Assembly: GCF_030503855.1 (NCBI RefSeq)
Contig: NZ_CP129971.1
Location: forward strand, 565,501-629,500
Source of the DNA: Marivirga salinae
GTDB taxonomy: Bacteria; Bacteroidota; Bacteroidia; Cytophagales; Cyclobacteriaceae
Reading direction: 5' to 3'
Length of the DNA stretch: 64,000 bases
Under the pieces are notes generated by a model. The model worked only from the letters and a program-made list of their open reading frames with translations. It searched no databases and was not told where the DNA came from. A program made the position numbers and the translations under genes. The first letter of the stretch is position 1. Each line of letters opens with the position of its first letter. Shown piece by piece: positions 45,019-54,400 of the stretch.

Positions 45019-45936
45019 TTAGTAAACATTATTATTAAAGGAATAGGTGTCATTTTCATCAAACCATTTTCTCAGGTCTGTTAATGCTTTTTCATAATCG
45101 TCCACCATTAATTCTCCATATTCGTCTGTAGGGATTGGGAATTCTTTGATAGCATGAGGCAGTTCTTCCATTATTCGATAAGCACAAGTGATTTTTTGGT
45201 TGCTATCGGGATTGGCTACACTGCAATTGGCTTTATCACTTTGGATTTGAACTTCCAGAAATTCAAATATTTTAGGCTGTCGAGTATAAACTAAACCTGG
45301 TACAATATCATAAGCAAAGCCATCATTGATGGGTGCTTTTTGTAAGCGGTTAATGATGTAATTGATTGCGGTTTCATCTCCCATTCGAGCTAATGCTAAT
45401 CTAATATTCCATCTTGTGACTGCGCTTTTTTTTGCTACTAATAAGCTTTCAAGTCTTGGTATAGCCGAGTTGATTTGTAAGAATCCTATCAGTTTTACGA
45501 AATCATTGAAATGAGGAGTTTCAGCATTTAGATGGCTTAAAATTAGGGACTTCTGGCTTTCGGTAAATGTGGTGTTTTTGAAATTAGTTATAGCCTCAAT
45601 TGCATTTCCTGCAATTCCTCTATCCACATCATTTAATGATTTGATTTGCTGATCAATAGCTTTTTCTTTTACTGCCTCAGCATCCGAAATACGTGCAAAA
45701 CGATTGCTTAAGTTATAAGCTTTTGAACGAATCCGAGCCGTGCTATCGGATTGATATTTTTCCAGTTCTGAAAGTAGTTGATTGAAATCATTTTCTTGAT
45801 CAAACAGGCTTTGGGGTGCTGTGGTATAGCTGCCATTTTTAGCTTCTTGAAAATATTGGTTGAGGGTAGCAACTGGTGATTGTGCCCATAAAGAAATGGT
45901 TATGAATTGTAGGGTTATGGTTAGGAGGGTTTTCAT
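45019..45936 (-). CDS. Exported HEAT-repeat-like hypothetical protein
   Basis: A 305-residue protein with a signal peptide (about 1-19, ending LWAQ) and then helical repeats. Two-helix units are seen in VKLIGFLQINSAIPRLESLL and RWNIRLALARMGDETAINYII, resembling HEAT/PBS-lyase repeats. A short C-terminal helical tail ends in FNNNVY. Such repeats usually bind other proteins. It follows the two exported proteins downstream of the candidate toxin at a distance of 108 bases; relation to them is possible but not shown. Confidence 0.65.
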   Translation of the reverse strand: MKTLLTITLQFITISLWAQSPVATLNQYFQEAKNGSYTTAPQSLFDQENDFNQLLSELEKYQSDSTARIRSKAYNLSNRFARISDAEAVKEKAIDQQIKSLNDVDRGIAGNAIEAITNFKNTTFTESQKSLILSHLNAETPHFNDFVKLIGFLQINSAIPRLESLLVAKKSAVTRWNIRLALARMGDETAINYIINRLQKAPINDGFAYDIVPGLVYTRQPKIFEFLEVQIQSDKANCSVANPDSNQKITCAYRIMEELPHAIKEFPIPTDEYGELMVDDYEKALTDLRKWFDENDTYSFNNNVY

Positions 45937-46044
45937 GGGGTTAGAATTTTTGTTTTTTTTTAAATAATAAATTTGTTAAAAATCTACGTCTGATTTTAAT
46001 ATCCATCCTGTAACTAATCGGGATCCCAAATATTCTATTTTAAG

Positions 46045-46686
46045 CTAATCATCTTTTTCTTTTAATATTTTAGGTACGTCACCTGACACCAAATACATTT
46101 TAGTAGGTTCATTTGGGGAAGAATAAATAACAGACTTTTCTACTATTACTTCTGCCACTTTTATATTTAAATACTCTGAGATATAGTCACGTTCAACTTT
46201 CTTTCCTTCTTGATATAGATATTGAATAGCTCTACTTGGCAATCTCTCCAAACGAGTATACTCTATCAAATCTCTTGCTTGAATATATAACCCTTTATCA
46301 TCACAGCCATCATATTCGGGGGTTAAAAAATACAATGCCTTAAAGACACTATCTCGATTCATATCACCTTTAAATAATTCCACATAATAATCTCCTTGTG
46401 ATTTTAAATCTTTATAATTAACTTTTCCTAACTCATTAGGATTATAATCTAAAAAGCCTATTACTATTTCTGATATCATTATTTCTTTACCATTAGGTAG
46501 ATAACTTAATGTTAAACTATTATGGTTGTTCTTAACTGAAAATGACTGAAGTTCATCCTCTCTGTATATTTCCCAAATTCCTTCCATGCAATCTAACGGC
46601 AACTCTTGAGCATTGATGAAAGCTGAATTAATAAATACGCTTAAAAATAGAATTGATCTTTTCATAGTAAAAGTATTTAAAATCAT
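46045..46686 (-). CDS. Small exported protein, candidate periplasmic immunity protein
   Basis: A 213-residue protein of unknown family. A start at the second Met (MKRSILFLSVFINSAFINAQ) gives a clean signal peptide; the annotated ATG overlaps the preceding gene's stop in ATGA. The mature part is acidic and beta-strand rich with two cysteines (LDCMEG, YDGCDD). It is the third gene in the chain after the multidomain protease/transpeptidase-like protein, which makes it a candidate immunity or accessory protein by position only. Confidence 0.6.
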   Translation of the reverse strand: MILNTFTMKRSILFLSVFINSAFINAQELPLDCMEGIWEIYREDELQSFSVKNNHNSLTLSYLPNGKEIMISEIVIGFLDYNPNELGKVNYKDLKSQGDYYVELFKGDMNRDSVFKALYFLTPEYDGCDDKGLYIQARDLIEYTRLERLPSRAIQYLYQEGKKVERDYISEYLNIKVAEVIVEKSVIYSSPNEPTKMYLVSGDVPKILKEKDD

Positions 46687-47384
46687 TCTAAATACTCACT
46701 TAACATATTTAATCCTTTTTTTACTAATTCATTATTTGCATTCTTATTTTCCGTGATAATTTGTTTGATTATTCTCTTATTGATAATTTGTTTACCTAAA
46801 TTATTTGGAGAATCTCGAAATTCCGAATAACCATATTCTAACCAATTATCATAATTGTATTTTACTACAGAATTTCTATAAATCTCATTCCAGTTTTCTT
46901 TATCATTTTCATATAAATAGGTATATAAAAATAGGTAATCAATGTCTTCTGGAAATGTTAAATTCTGTTTTATAAAAATAGCGTAATTTTCCACTTTTGG
47001 TTTTGGGAATTCAGGAATCTCTAAATTTTTAAAATATTCATAAGAATGTGGAAATTTCTTTGAAAAGTCTTCTTCTTTAAGGATCCGAACTTTAAGGTCT
47101 TTAAATTGCCTGTAATTCATGTATTTAATAGAATTAGCTATACGACTGTCAAATCGATTTTCTAATTTTTTCTGAAATTTTTTTATCCCAGAAGTATCAT
47201 TCTCCAAGTAATATAGTAACTCTTGTTTGGCAAATGATAGTTCGAAAATTTCAACACTATTTAAATTGTTTTTTATGTATTTCAATACATCATTACTCAT
47301 GTTTTGACCATTACATGACACAGTAATTATAAAAACTAAAAACGTTATATACAAACGTATTGATTTTTTAACCATTTGTTTCAT
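46683..47384 (-). CDS. Small exported lipoprotein-like protein, candidate immunity protein
   Basis: A 233-residue protein with a hydrophobic leader ending in ITVSCNGQ, a plausible lipobox with Cys at about residue 24. The mature domain is alpha-helical, Lys/Glu/Asn-rich and resembles no family I know. Its start codon lies 17 bases inside the 3' end of the upstream candidate toxin gene, an overlap typical of toxin-immunity pairs, and it overlaps the next gene by 4 bases. Export would place it in the periplasm, where a cell-wall toxin would act. Confidence 0.62.
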   Translation of the reverse strand: MKQMVKKSIRLYITFLVFIITVSCNGQNMSNDVLKYIKNNLNSVEIFELSFAKQELLYYLENDTSGIKKFQKKLENRFDSRIANSIKYMNYRQFKDLKVRILKEEDFSKKFPHSYEYFKNLEIPEFPKPKVENYAIFIKQNLTFPEDIDYLFLYTYLYENDKENWNEIYRNSVVKYNYDNWLEYGYSEFRDSPNNLGKQIINKRIIKQIITENKNANNELVKKGLNMLSEYLE

Positions 47385-50300
47385 TTTGTTCCGTTATTAT
47401 TAAAGTTTTCTTTACGTTTTTAATTTCTGGATTATTAGCTTTTATTTCTATTTCTCTATCTCTCACATAATTATGTAATTCTATGGAAAATTGCTCACTA
47501 TCATCCACATTATTTGTTCTCTCAGTTTTTTTTGCGTCATCCGCATCAGTTGATGGGTCATTTCGCATAACTAATATACACCCATATGACCATATTCTTG
47601 CATTTACTCCACGATGCATTAATATTCCAGCTCTTCCTGGTACATTAAACACCCTTAAAGATTTATTTATAAATCTTTCTTTGTTAGAATAAGTGGTTAA
47701 ATCAAATTTATAATTACCTTTTTGTATTCTATGGCAATTTCCATTACTTTTTCTTTCTACTGTGCAACCTGTTTGACATTCCTCATTAGTACCTTTTGGC
47801 AACTCCAATGTATAACCTGAGAAAGCACCATTATCAACATCTACAATACCAACCGTTCGATTATTGTTATATTTTAACCTTCTCACTTCTATAATTATTT
47901 CGTTACTTTCAATTACTTCCGTATTATTATAAAATAAGTGAGGAAATAGATATTCTTCGAACTTTTCAGAATCCTCTTTTGGTACTATAAATGAATAAAT
48001 TGATGGAAGCTCTTCATTCATTTCCTCATTTACAACATCATAATTGCCGAACTTATAAATAAAATTAAAATCATTATATTCTTCTTTTTTGTAAATATCA
48101 CTACCAAATACAACTTGATTAGATTCAACATTATTTACAAATGTTAATTCAGAAATTATTTGATCATTTGTTAATTTAAAATCATAAAATATACCACATT
48201 CAACTTGTTCACCAGACCAATTTATTTCAACTAGATCAGGTTTTTCATTATTTACTGTTCGAATATCATCTAACAAATTAGTTACAAATGGAGTGCAGAA
48301 ATCGCCCATCTCCCCCTCCTCATCATCCTCAAACCACCCAATCATACTTTCAGGATCATGCACCAAATCCCATTGGTATTTGTAAAGGTCGGTGCCATCA
48401 GGGCGGTAGTCCATAAGATTGTCGGTGCTGTTTTTAGAGGCTATAAAGCCTTCCTCGCTGAAGGTGTGTCTTAATCGGAAGGCTCCATGAGCCAACTCAT
48501 GGGCTATTGTTTTGGTGAAGTTATCTGCATTGTCCTTGAAGATGTAGCCAAACTGTCTTTTGAAGGGCATGATGCCCGCTTTATCAGAATAGTCGCCTTC
48601 TAGTACAAACAGGTAATAGGCATCCTTGTCAAAATTATCTTTACTGCGCTTAAACTCTCTGTTGAACTGACGCATGTTCTTCGGAAAGCTTGCGAAGATG
48701 CCGCTTTCTCCTTCATCTAATGTTTCCAATATATCTGCTGGAACCTCATATGGTTCTTTCTCTTGGCTCACCTCCCATTCTGTTACTGCTGGGCCATAAA
48801 TACTGTTGAGTTCCTCCTGTAATAATGAGGCATTAGGTATCTGGGCACTGTTGATCGGTACTAACACTATATTTTTTCTGATCAGCTCATATTGCTTTAC
48901 TTTCAGCTTTCCGACTGTTATGCTTACTTCTTCCGTTTCACCCTCTTCATTGGTGCTTTCCTGCAGCACATATGCTGTGATTTCTTCCTCCTCTGTAGTT
49001 GTCTGGATAGTGACGGTCTTTTCTGTTGGAGACTCGGAAGGATTAGTGGCTAAATTTGAGGATAGGTTTCTAAAGCCTATCATGTCTGGAAATTCATCCT
49101 TGCCAATTATTTCTGCTGTAATGGGATCAGTTGACCCCATTTTGATGGATTTCCAAGGAATGCTATAATTCTCCCCATTGATCTGCATTTGCTCATATCT
49201 CGATGAAAGGGCCTCATGCTGTTTAAAATCAAATCCGTATTGCTGATTTTCATTTTCTTTAAATTGCACCATGAAATCAATGGGCGTATCGTCTGTTATG
49301 GTATCAGGATTAGATTGATGCGGCCCACTCACTTCCCCATTATCATTCACCACATAAACATTCCCCTTATCATCCTCTATCACGATGTTACCATCCTGGT
49401 TTTCATCTGCAGTTTCGGAATCAATTTCGGTGGTGTTGCCCTCTGTATCGGTCACGGTAATAGTGCCTTCCTCTTCGTCATATTCTACATCCGCTATTTC
49501 TCCATCTATGTCAATATCCGTCTCGGGTAAATCACCTATATCTTCTTTTTCACCATTGTTGTCCTCTCCATTTCCGAATTCCTCGCTGAGCTCTTCTCCT
49601 ACAACATCTACATCCAAAATAAAGGGGCCATTGGGATTGAGGGTGCTTTCCACATTCCCGCCTATCAATTGTTTGTCGGTGTTGACTTTTATGTTGTTCA
49701 GCATGGCCTCCACTCTGGCTGAATTGAAAAGCGGTACTTCTATCATGCCCATGCCTGTATAAGTATCACCTGTTTTGATTACTTCCGTCAGTATGACGGT
49801 GAAGCCCGCTGCTGTAATTCGATCTCCTGGGTTTAATTGCTCAATAGGCTCCCTGTTTTCTATTGTTGGGAGATCGGATTCTGCCCCGCATTCAAAATCA
49901 TTTAATTCTTGCTCGGGGGTGGAAAGAGTAAGGGTGCTTTCTGCCGTTCCTTCAATGGCGCCACAGCTGGGGATTACCCTGATCTGGTATTCGGTAATGG
50001 CTTGAAGGTCATAGATTACCTTGGTCTCTATATTGGTTCCATAGCTGATCCATTTTTCTTCTCCTGTCTCCCTGATCTGAGCTATGTAGCGGTTGTGGTT
50101 CCAGCCGCCTTCCCAGTTGATGCGGATGCGGTCTGTGCCTAAGGCTTCTGCCCCCAGGTTGGTGATGGGTAAGCATTCATCTCCATATTTAAACCATCTC
50201 ACTTCGCTCTTGCCCTGGTTCTTGAAAAGGTCTCTTCCATTAAGATTAATTGCTTGTACCTGCCAGGCATAGCTCCTGCCGGGGATCAGCAAAGCATCGT

Positions 50301-51075
50301 TCAGTCCATAGAAATAACTGGTGGTCATCACAGTTCTTTCTAAAAGGGGCGGGGTGGTTCTCACCACTTCATTGGGGTTTCGTCCTTCTGGCCATATTTC
50401 CCAAAGCCTGAAAATATATTCGGTTTCAAAAGCGCTATTGGGTGAGGAAGTATGTCTGGGAGTCCATTGGAATTGTACTTGCTGCGGGTCTTGAATTCTG
50501 AGCTTTTCTTCAAAAGGTAAGTTCAATAAGGGTGGATCATTCAGCACCAGCCATGCCATGGAAGTCCCTGTATTGCTGACTTTGTTATTTCTATTATAAT
50601 CCAATACTTCAATCTTAAACTCATAAAAGCCCTCCGGCAGTTTTTGGGTGGAAGCCAGTTTGTTGCGGTTGATCCCGCTGACTTCCATATTTTGGATATT
50701 GAGGTAGTTGCTTAAATCCGTTTCATCTACTTTATAAGGGAGTCCAGGTTCCAATCTGATGGGGCCGGGGCTGTAACCTTGACGAGTTCTTAACCTTATA
50801 CCTGCTCCTTCAATGGTAATTCTTAATTTAGCTTGGTAACTGGTCTGGGTGAAATCTTTTAACAATAATTGAATGTTCCATTTATTTTGGTTGGCATCGC
50901 TATAATCCGAAAGGTAAAGGCTGTAGGGTGGTATCAGGTTGGAGGTGACCTGCACAGGGTCGGCTGAGTTTTGTGTATATGCAGGGAAAGATAAAAGAAA
51001 GCAAATGAGTAAGCTGGCAATTTGCTTCGAAATGTAGTTAAAGCACGCGCTGGAAGCTCGCGCTAGCTCTAGCAT
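47368..51075 (-). CDS. Secreted multidomain protein: fibronectin-like region, HExxH metalloprotease motif, L,D-transpeptidase/DUF5675-like C-terminus
   Basis: A 1235-residue exported protein. After a signal-like segment (about 18-34, ending AYTQ), residues 36-380 hold the large TANFOR/FnIII-like module seen in giant Bacteroidota secreted proteins. Low-complexity acidic sequence follows (500-600). A metalloprotease-like segment has HELAHGAFRLRH, with zinc-ligand histidines H859 and H863 and catalytic E860. The last 120 residues resemble DUF5675 or L,D-transpeptidase: CHRIQKGNYKFDL, VPGRAGILMHRG (H1154) and WSYGC (C1166). No T9SS sorting domain is present. The first dozen residues are encoded by a dispersed repeat. 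I infer a polymorphic-toxin-like effector with internal protease; a surface enzyme is the alternative. Confidence 0.7.
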   Translation of the reverse strand: MLELARASSACFNYISKQIASLLICFLLSFPAYTQNSADPVQVTSNLIPPYSLYLSDYSDANQNKWNIQLLLKDFTQTSYQAKLRITIEGAGIRLRTRQGYSPGPIRLEPGLPYKVDETDLSNYLNIQNMEVSGINRNKLASTQKLPEGFYEFKIEVLDYNRNNKVSNTGTSMAWLVLNDPPLLNLPFEEKLRIQDPQQVQFQWTPRHTSSPNSAFETEYIFRLWEIWPEGRNPNEVVRTTPPLLERTVMTTSYFYGLNDALLIPGRSYAWQVQAINLNGRDLFKNQGKSEVRWFKYGDECLPITNLGAEALGTDRIRINWEGGWNHNRYIAQIRETGEEKWISYGTNIETKVIYDLQAITEYQIRVIPSCGAIEGTAESTLTLSTPEQELNDFECGAESDLPTIENREPIEQLNPGDRITAAGFTVILTEVIKTGDTYTGMGMIEVPLFNSARVEAMLNNIKVNTDKQLIGGNVESTLNPNGPFILDVDVVGEELSEEFGNGEDNNGEKEDIGDLPETDIDIDGEIADVEYDEEEGTITVTDTEGNTTEIDSETADENQDGNIVIEDDKGNVYVVNDNGEVSGPHQSNPDTITDDTPIDFMVQFKENENQQYGFDFKQHEALSSRYEQMQINGENYSIPWKSIKMGSTDPITAEIIGKDEFPDMIGFRNLSSNLATNPSESPTEKTVTIQTTTEEEEITAYVLQESTNEEGETEEVSITVGKLKVKQYELIRKNIVLVPINSAQIPNASLLQEELNSIYGPAVTEWEVSQEKEPYEVPADILETLDEGESGIFASFPKNMRQFNREFKRSKDNFDKDAYYLFVLEGDYSDKAGIMPFKRQFGYIFKDNADNFTKTIAHELAHGAFRLRHTFSEEGFIASKNSTDNLMDYRPDGTDLYKYQWDLVHDPESMIGWFEDDEEGEMGDFCTPFVTNLLDDIRTVNNEKPDLVEINWSGEQVECGIFYDFKLTNDQIISELTFVNNVESNQVVFGSDIYKKEEYNDFNFIYKFGNYDVVNEEMNEELPSIYSFIVPKEDSEKFEEYLFPHLFYNNTEVIESNEIIIEVRRLKYNNNRTVGIVDVDNGAFSGYTLELPKGTNEECQTGCTVERKSNGNCHRIQKGNYKFDLTTYSNKERFINKSLRVFNVPGRAGILMHRGVNARIWSYGCILVMRNDPSTDADDAKKTERTNNVDDSEQFSIELHNYVRDREIEIKANNPEIKNVKKTLIITEQNETNG
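51046..51073. repeat. Degenerate hairpin repeat at the start of the 1235-residue gene
   Basis: CGCGCTGGAAGCTCGCGC followed by TAGC units, a variant of the CGAGCT family. It spans most of the first 12 codons, the ATG lying at its edge. Confidence 0.6.
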
Positions 51076-51280
51076 TTTTGCAGTAGAACTAACTATTTGC
51101 GCTAGTATTCGGGAAGGGTATGGTTTTGGTTGAAGTTTAATGTCTGGGGATGTTTTGGTTCGTTTTTATAGTTATTTTAAATCCAAAAGTATGGATTTTG
51201 GGGCGAATTCAAAAAATATAATATAATTTTTTTAGTATTGTATTGAAATTAAGCAACAGAGAAGTTTAAACTTAGGATCA

Positions 51281-51304
51281 CGAGCTGGAAGCTCGCGTTA
51301 GCTA
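51281..51304. repeat. CGAGCT hairpin repeat
   Basis: CGAGCTGGAAGCTCGCG followed by TTAGC, a near copy of the units at 17455 and 18598 with one G deleted from the loop. Confidence 0.6.
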
Positions 51305-51323
51305 TGGGATTAGATGTGGGAAG

Positions 51324-51373
51324 AAAAAAGTCTAGATTCCAGGATGTGGAAACTGGTGCCTAGAATCTAGACT
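51324..51373 (-). terminator. Terminator of the giant adhesin gene
   Basis: Perfect 11-bp inverted repeat AGTCTAGATTC/GAATCTAGACT (51329-51339 with 51363-51373) with smaller pairing inside the loop. On the minus strand it is followed by a run of six T. It lies about 40 bases past the stop codon. Confidence 0.75.
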
Positions 51374-51410
51374 CATTCATAATTAAAAAATTCGAAATTT
51401 TAAATTCTTT

Positions 51411-54400
51411 TTAATTAGTAACGGCAAATTTCATCATTTTGTGTTCCCCTTTTTGATTGGTTAGGATTAGATTATACATGCCTGTTTTCAATGTGGATGT
51501 ATTCAGCTCATAAAAACTTTCACCTCTTCTTAATCTAAATTCTTTTATGATTTTTCCGGTTATGTCAATCACTTTAGCTTTAGCTTCCTGCTGAAGTGGG
51601 ATATCCCAGCGGATATTTAAGTTATCATGCGCTGGATTTGGATAAAGCCTTATATCTAGATCACTTAATTCCTTTTCAATAGCCGTTACATTTGAAAATG
51701 TAAGCTCTGGGAAGCCATCTAAATAAGCAGACTGAAGGATTTGACCAGTTTCCGTATTCTGCAAGAATGCCACTATGGCCAAAGCATTTTCATCAGATGG
51801 ACGACTCGCTTTGAAATTAACAGTCTGTTGTCCGCTAGAGCCCGAAACTTCAATACCGCTATTGCCAGGCAATAGTTTGCGTAAAACGTTATAATAAGTC
51901 ACAGTAGGATCGGTGCCTTGAGCTCCATCACTGATCTCTTTTTGAAGTATTGCGACATATAAATTGACATTTTCACCTAACTCCTCATTTGATTGAAAGT
52001 TAACATCTATTCCTAATTCATTTTCATTTACCAGAGATACATCCAATTCAATCCTTGAGATACTACTACTAAATAATCTAGCACGACTTAAATCATTAGC
52101 GCCTACTTCAGTGAATTCATTTCTGATTTCACCATCTATAGCAAACTGATCTGCAAACTCATAGGCATCATAATAATATACTCTGGAAAGCATGGAAGAT
52201 GATTGTTGCTGATACAAAGGATCGTTTTCGTTTACTCTGTAGTTAATCCAAGCAAAATTACCTTTTTCAGTAAACTCGGTGTTGATTGCTTCCATTTCTA
52301 TAGCATCCTCAGATCTTGTGTAATCTCCAAAATACTCAATTAATACATTTCTATTCAGACTTTCAATTTTGAAATTATCAAAGGCTGCTCCATCTCCATT
52401 CCCAAAATTATTTTCACTTGAGGTTGATTTAAACTGGAACCTAAATATCAAACTGTCTCGGTCCTCTATTTCCTCTAAGGTATGTTTAGCGTTTACAGAT
52501 TCAATGCTTTCTGCATTACTTTCAAAAGACCATCCAAAACCGAAAGGGTTATTATTATTCGTTCCTGGCAAAGCCTCAATAGCCGTAGCATTATACCACT
52601 CCAAGCCAGAGGAAACATTATCTGAAATATTACCTAAAACTTGCCAGGTCTTTTCAGGGTCTTCAATTGTTTTCCCATCAGTAGAATATTCCAAAATAAG
52701 ACCGTCTTCATCTTCCGCCATATTAATCCAAAGATCAAAACTCACAACAGGGCGCTCTATATTACTAATATCCATGGAAGGAGAATACACATAAGAAACA
52801 ATATCTGATTCATATGAACCTTCAGCATTGGTAATCCAAACCGGCTTGTTAGATTCAAAAGTGGAAGCGCCAGTCGGGATAGCAAAATCCCAAAGCCTTT
52901 TATCAGCATCAGCTCCATTTCTTTTAAAACCACTGCTCACCCAACCTTCTGTTGAATTTTCAAACTCAAAATTATATTCATTAGCTAGATCCGCTTCTGG
53001 TAAAATGATGATTTCCTTTGTTACATCAGCAGAGCAACTATTTACGGTAGAAACATTAAAATTGACGCTATAACGCCCTGCTCCGTAGCTATTGAAATCT
53101 ACTGCCACAGTTGAATCGTTTAATTGAGTGATAGCATTCTTATCTACTTCTATTTCATCACCAATTTTGGTAATAGTCCACTCGGCTGTTGCCAGATTAG
53201 TTTGATTAGGCAGGCCTTTGAAAATGATATCTTCATCACCGAAAGTTGACTTGTTCCATTCAAAACCCGGATTATCTATTCTTCTGTAAGTCACTTTAGT
53301 TGGTAAACTCACACAAGAAGGGTCTTCTTCCCCTTTACTATCCACATTCAATCTGAATACATAAAAGATTCGTGTATTTCCAGCGGCAAAGAAATCTGCA
53401 TCAGGAACGAAAGTATCACCAGTAGCAATAACTGCATCTGGATCGGTTGTAAAGTCATCACTCGTTAACCATATTAGTTCTTCATCAGGTTTACCACCAT
53501 TATATTCAACCCTGGCAGTATCAATAACACCGTCAACAACACATAAATCTTGTGATTCTAAAACAGGTTGAGAGGGTTGTCTCCATACTACGAAATTATA
53601 TATTCTAGAATTGACGCAGGAATTCTGATTTGTTAAAGTATACTCTACAAAGATTTCAATCGAATCTTGATTATTATCAGTAAGGTATTGATCCAATGGT
53701 TTAAGATTCATTTCAAAGCCCTCGATACTATTGCCTAACATAAGAGTATCTGATAATTCTTCATTAAGTAGATTGAAAGAATAATTGTCACCATTATTGC
53801 CAATTGGCTCAAACTCTAGATTTTCATCATAAGAACATAGATTAGCTTCAATATCATCAATCTCTAATACAGGTAATGGGTTTACGGTTACAATTTGTTC
53901 ACCCACATTTGCTACATTATTGGCAGCGTTATTCGGATCCTCAATAGAATAGGTGATAGATATTAAACTAGGATTTTCTGTATCTGGATTATTTTCGTAA
54001 GCAGTAGCAGGATCAAAAATTACTCGTAAAACAGAAATGGTATCCGTTCCTACAATTACATCGGTATAGCCTAATTCTGTGATGCCCGGACCATCAATGG
54101 CACTTACTATAAATCCATCGGGAACAATGGCATTATCAACACTGATAGTGTCGGCTTCATCTAATTGACAATATTGTTCTGCTAATGCAGGGAAAATTCT
54201 TTCGGCATCAAAGACATTAAATGCTATCGTATCTGTAGAAGAACAGCCAAATTCATTAGTAAAAGTAAAAAAGACTTCATGTATATCTTCTTCATCCGTA
54301 ATATCTGTTACGCCTAACTGGCTACTATCTAAGAAATAATCACCATTGCTGTTTTGAATTACACCACGCCCGGTAAACTGACCATTATCCGCAGTGGCCT

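Larger units (their letters stand above)
51076..51410. other. Intergenic region between the adhesin and the 1235-residue gene
   Basis: 335 bases with no gene seen. It contains a dispersed repeat (51281-51304), the adhesin terminator (51324-51373), and otherwise AT-rich sequence that must hold the promoter of the 1235-residue gene. Confidence 0.5.

Noticed and set aside
49385..49762. Long plus-strand frames opposite the acidic low-complexity part of the 1235-residue gene
   Set aside because: Ser/Pro/Val-rich translations are the antisense of Asp/Glu/Thr-rich codons; shadow frames.
52369..52794. 141-residue plus-strand frame inside the adhesin gene
   Set aside because: It is antisense to a well-supported coding region with recognisable domains and has no homology features.
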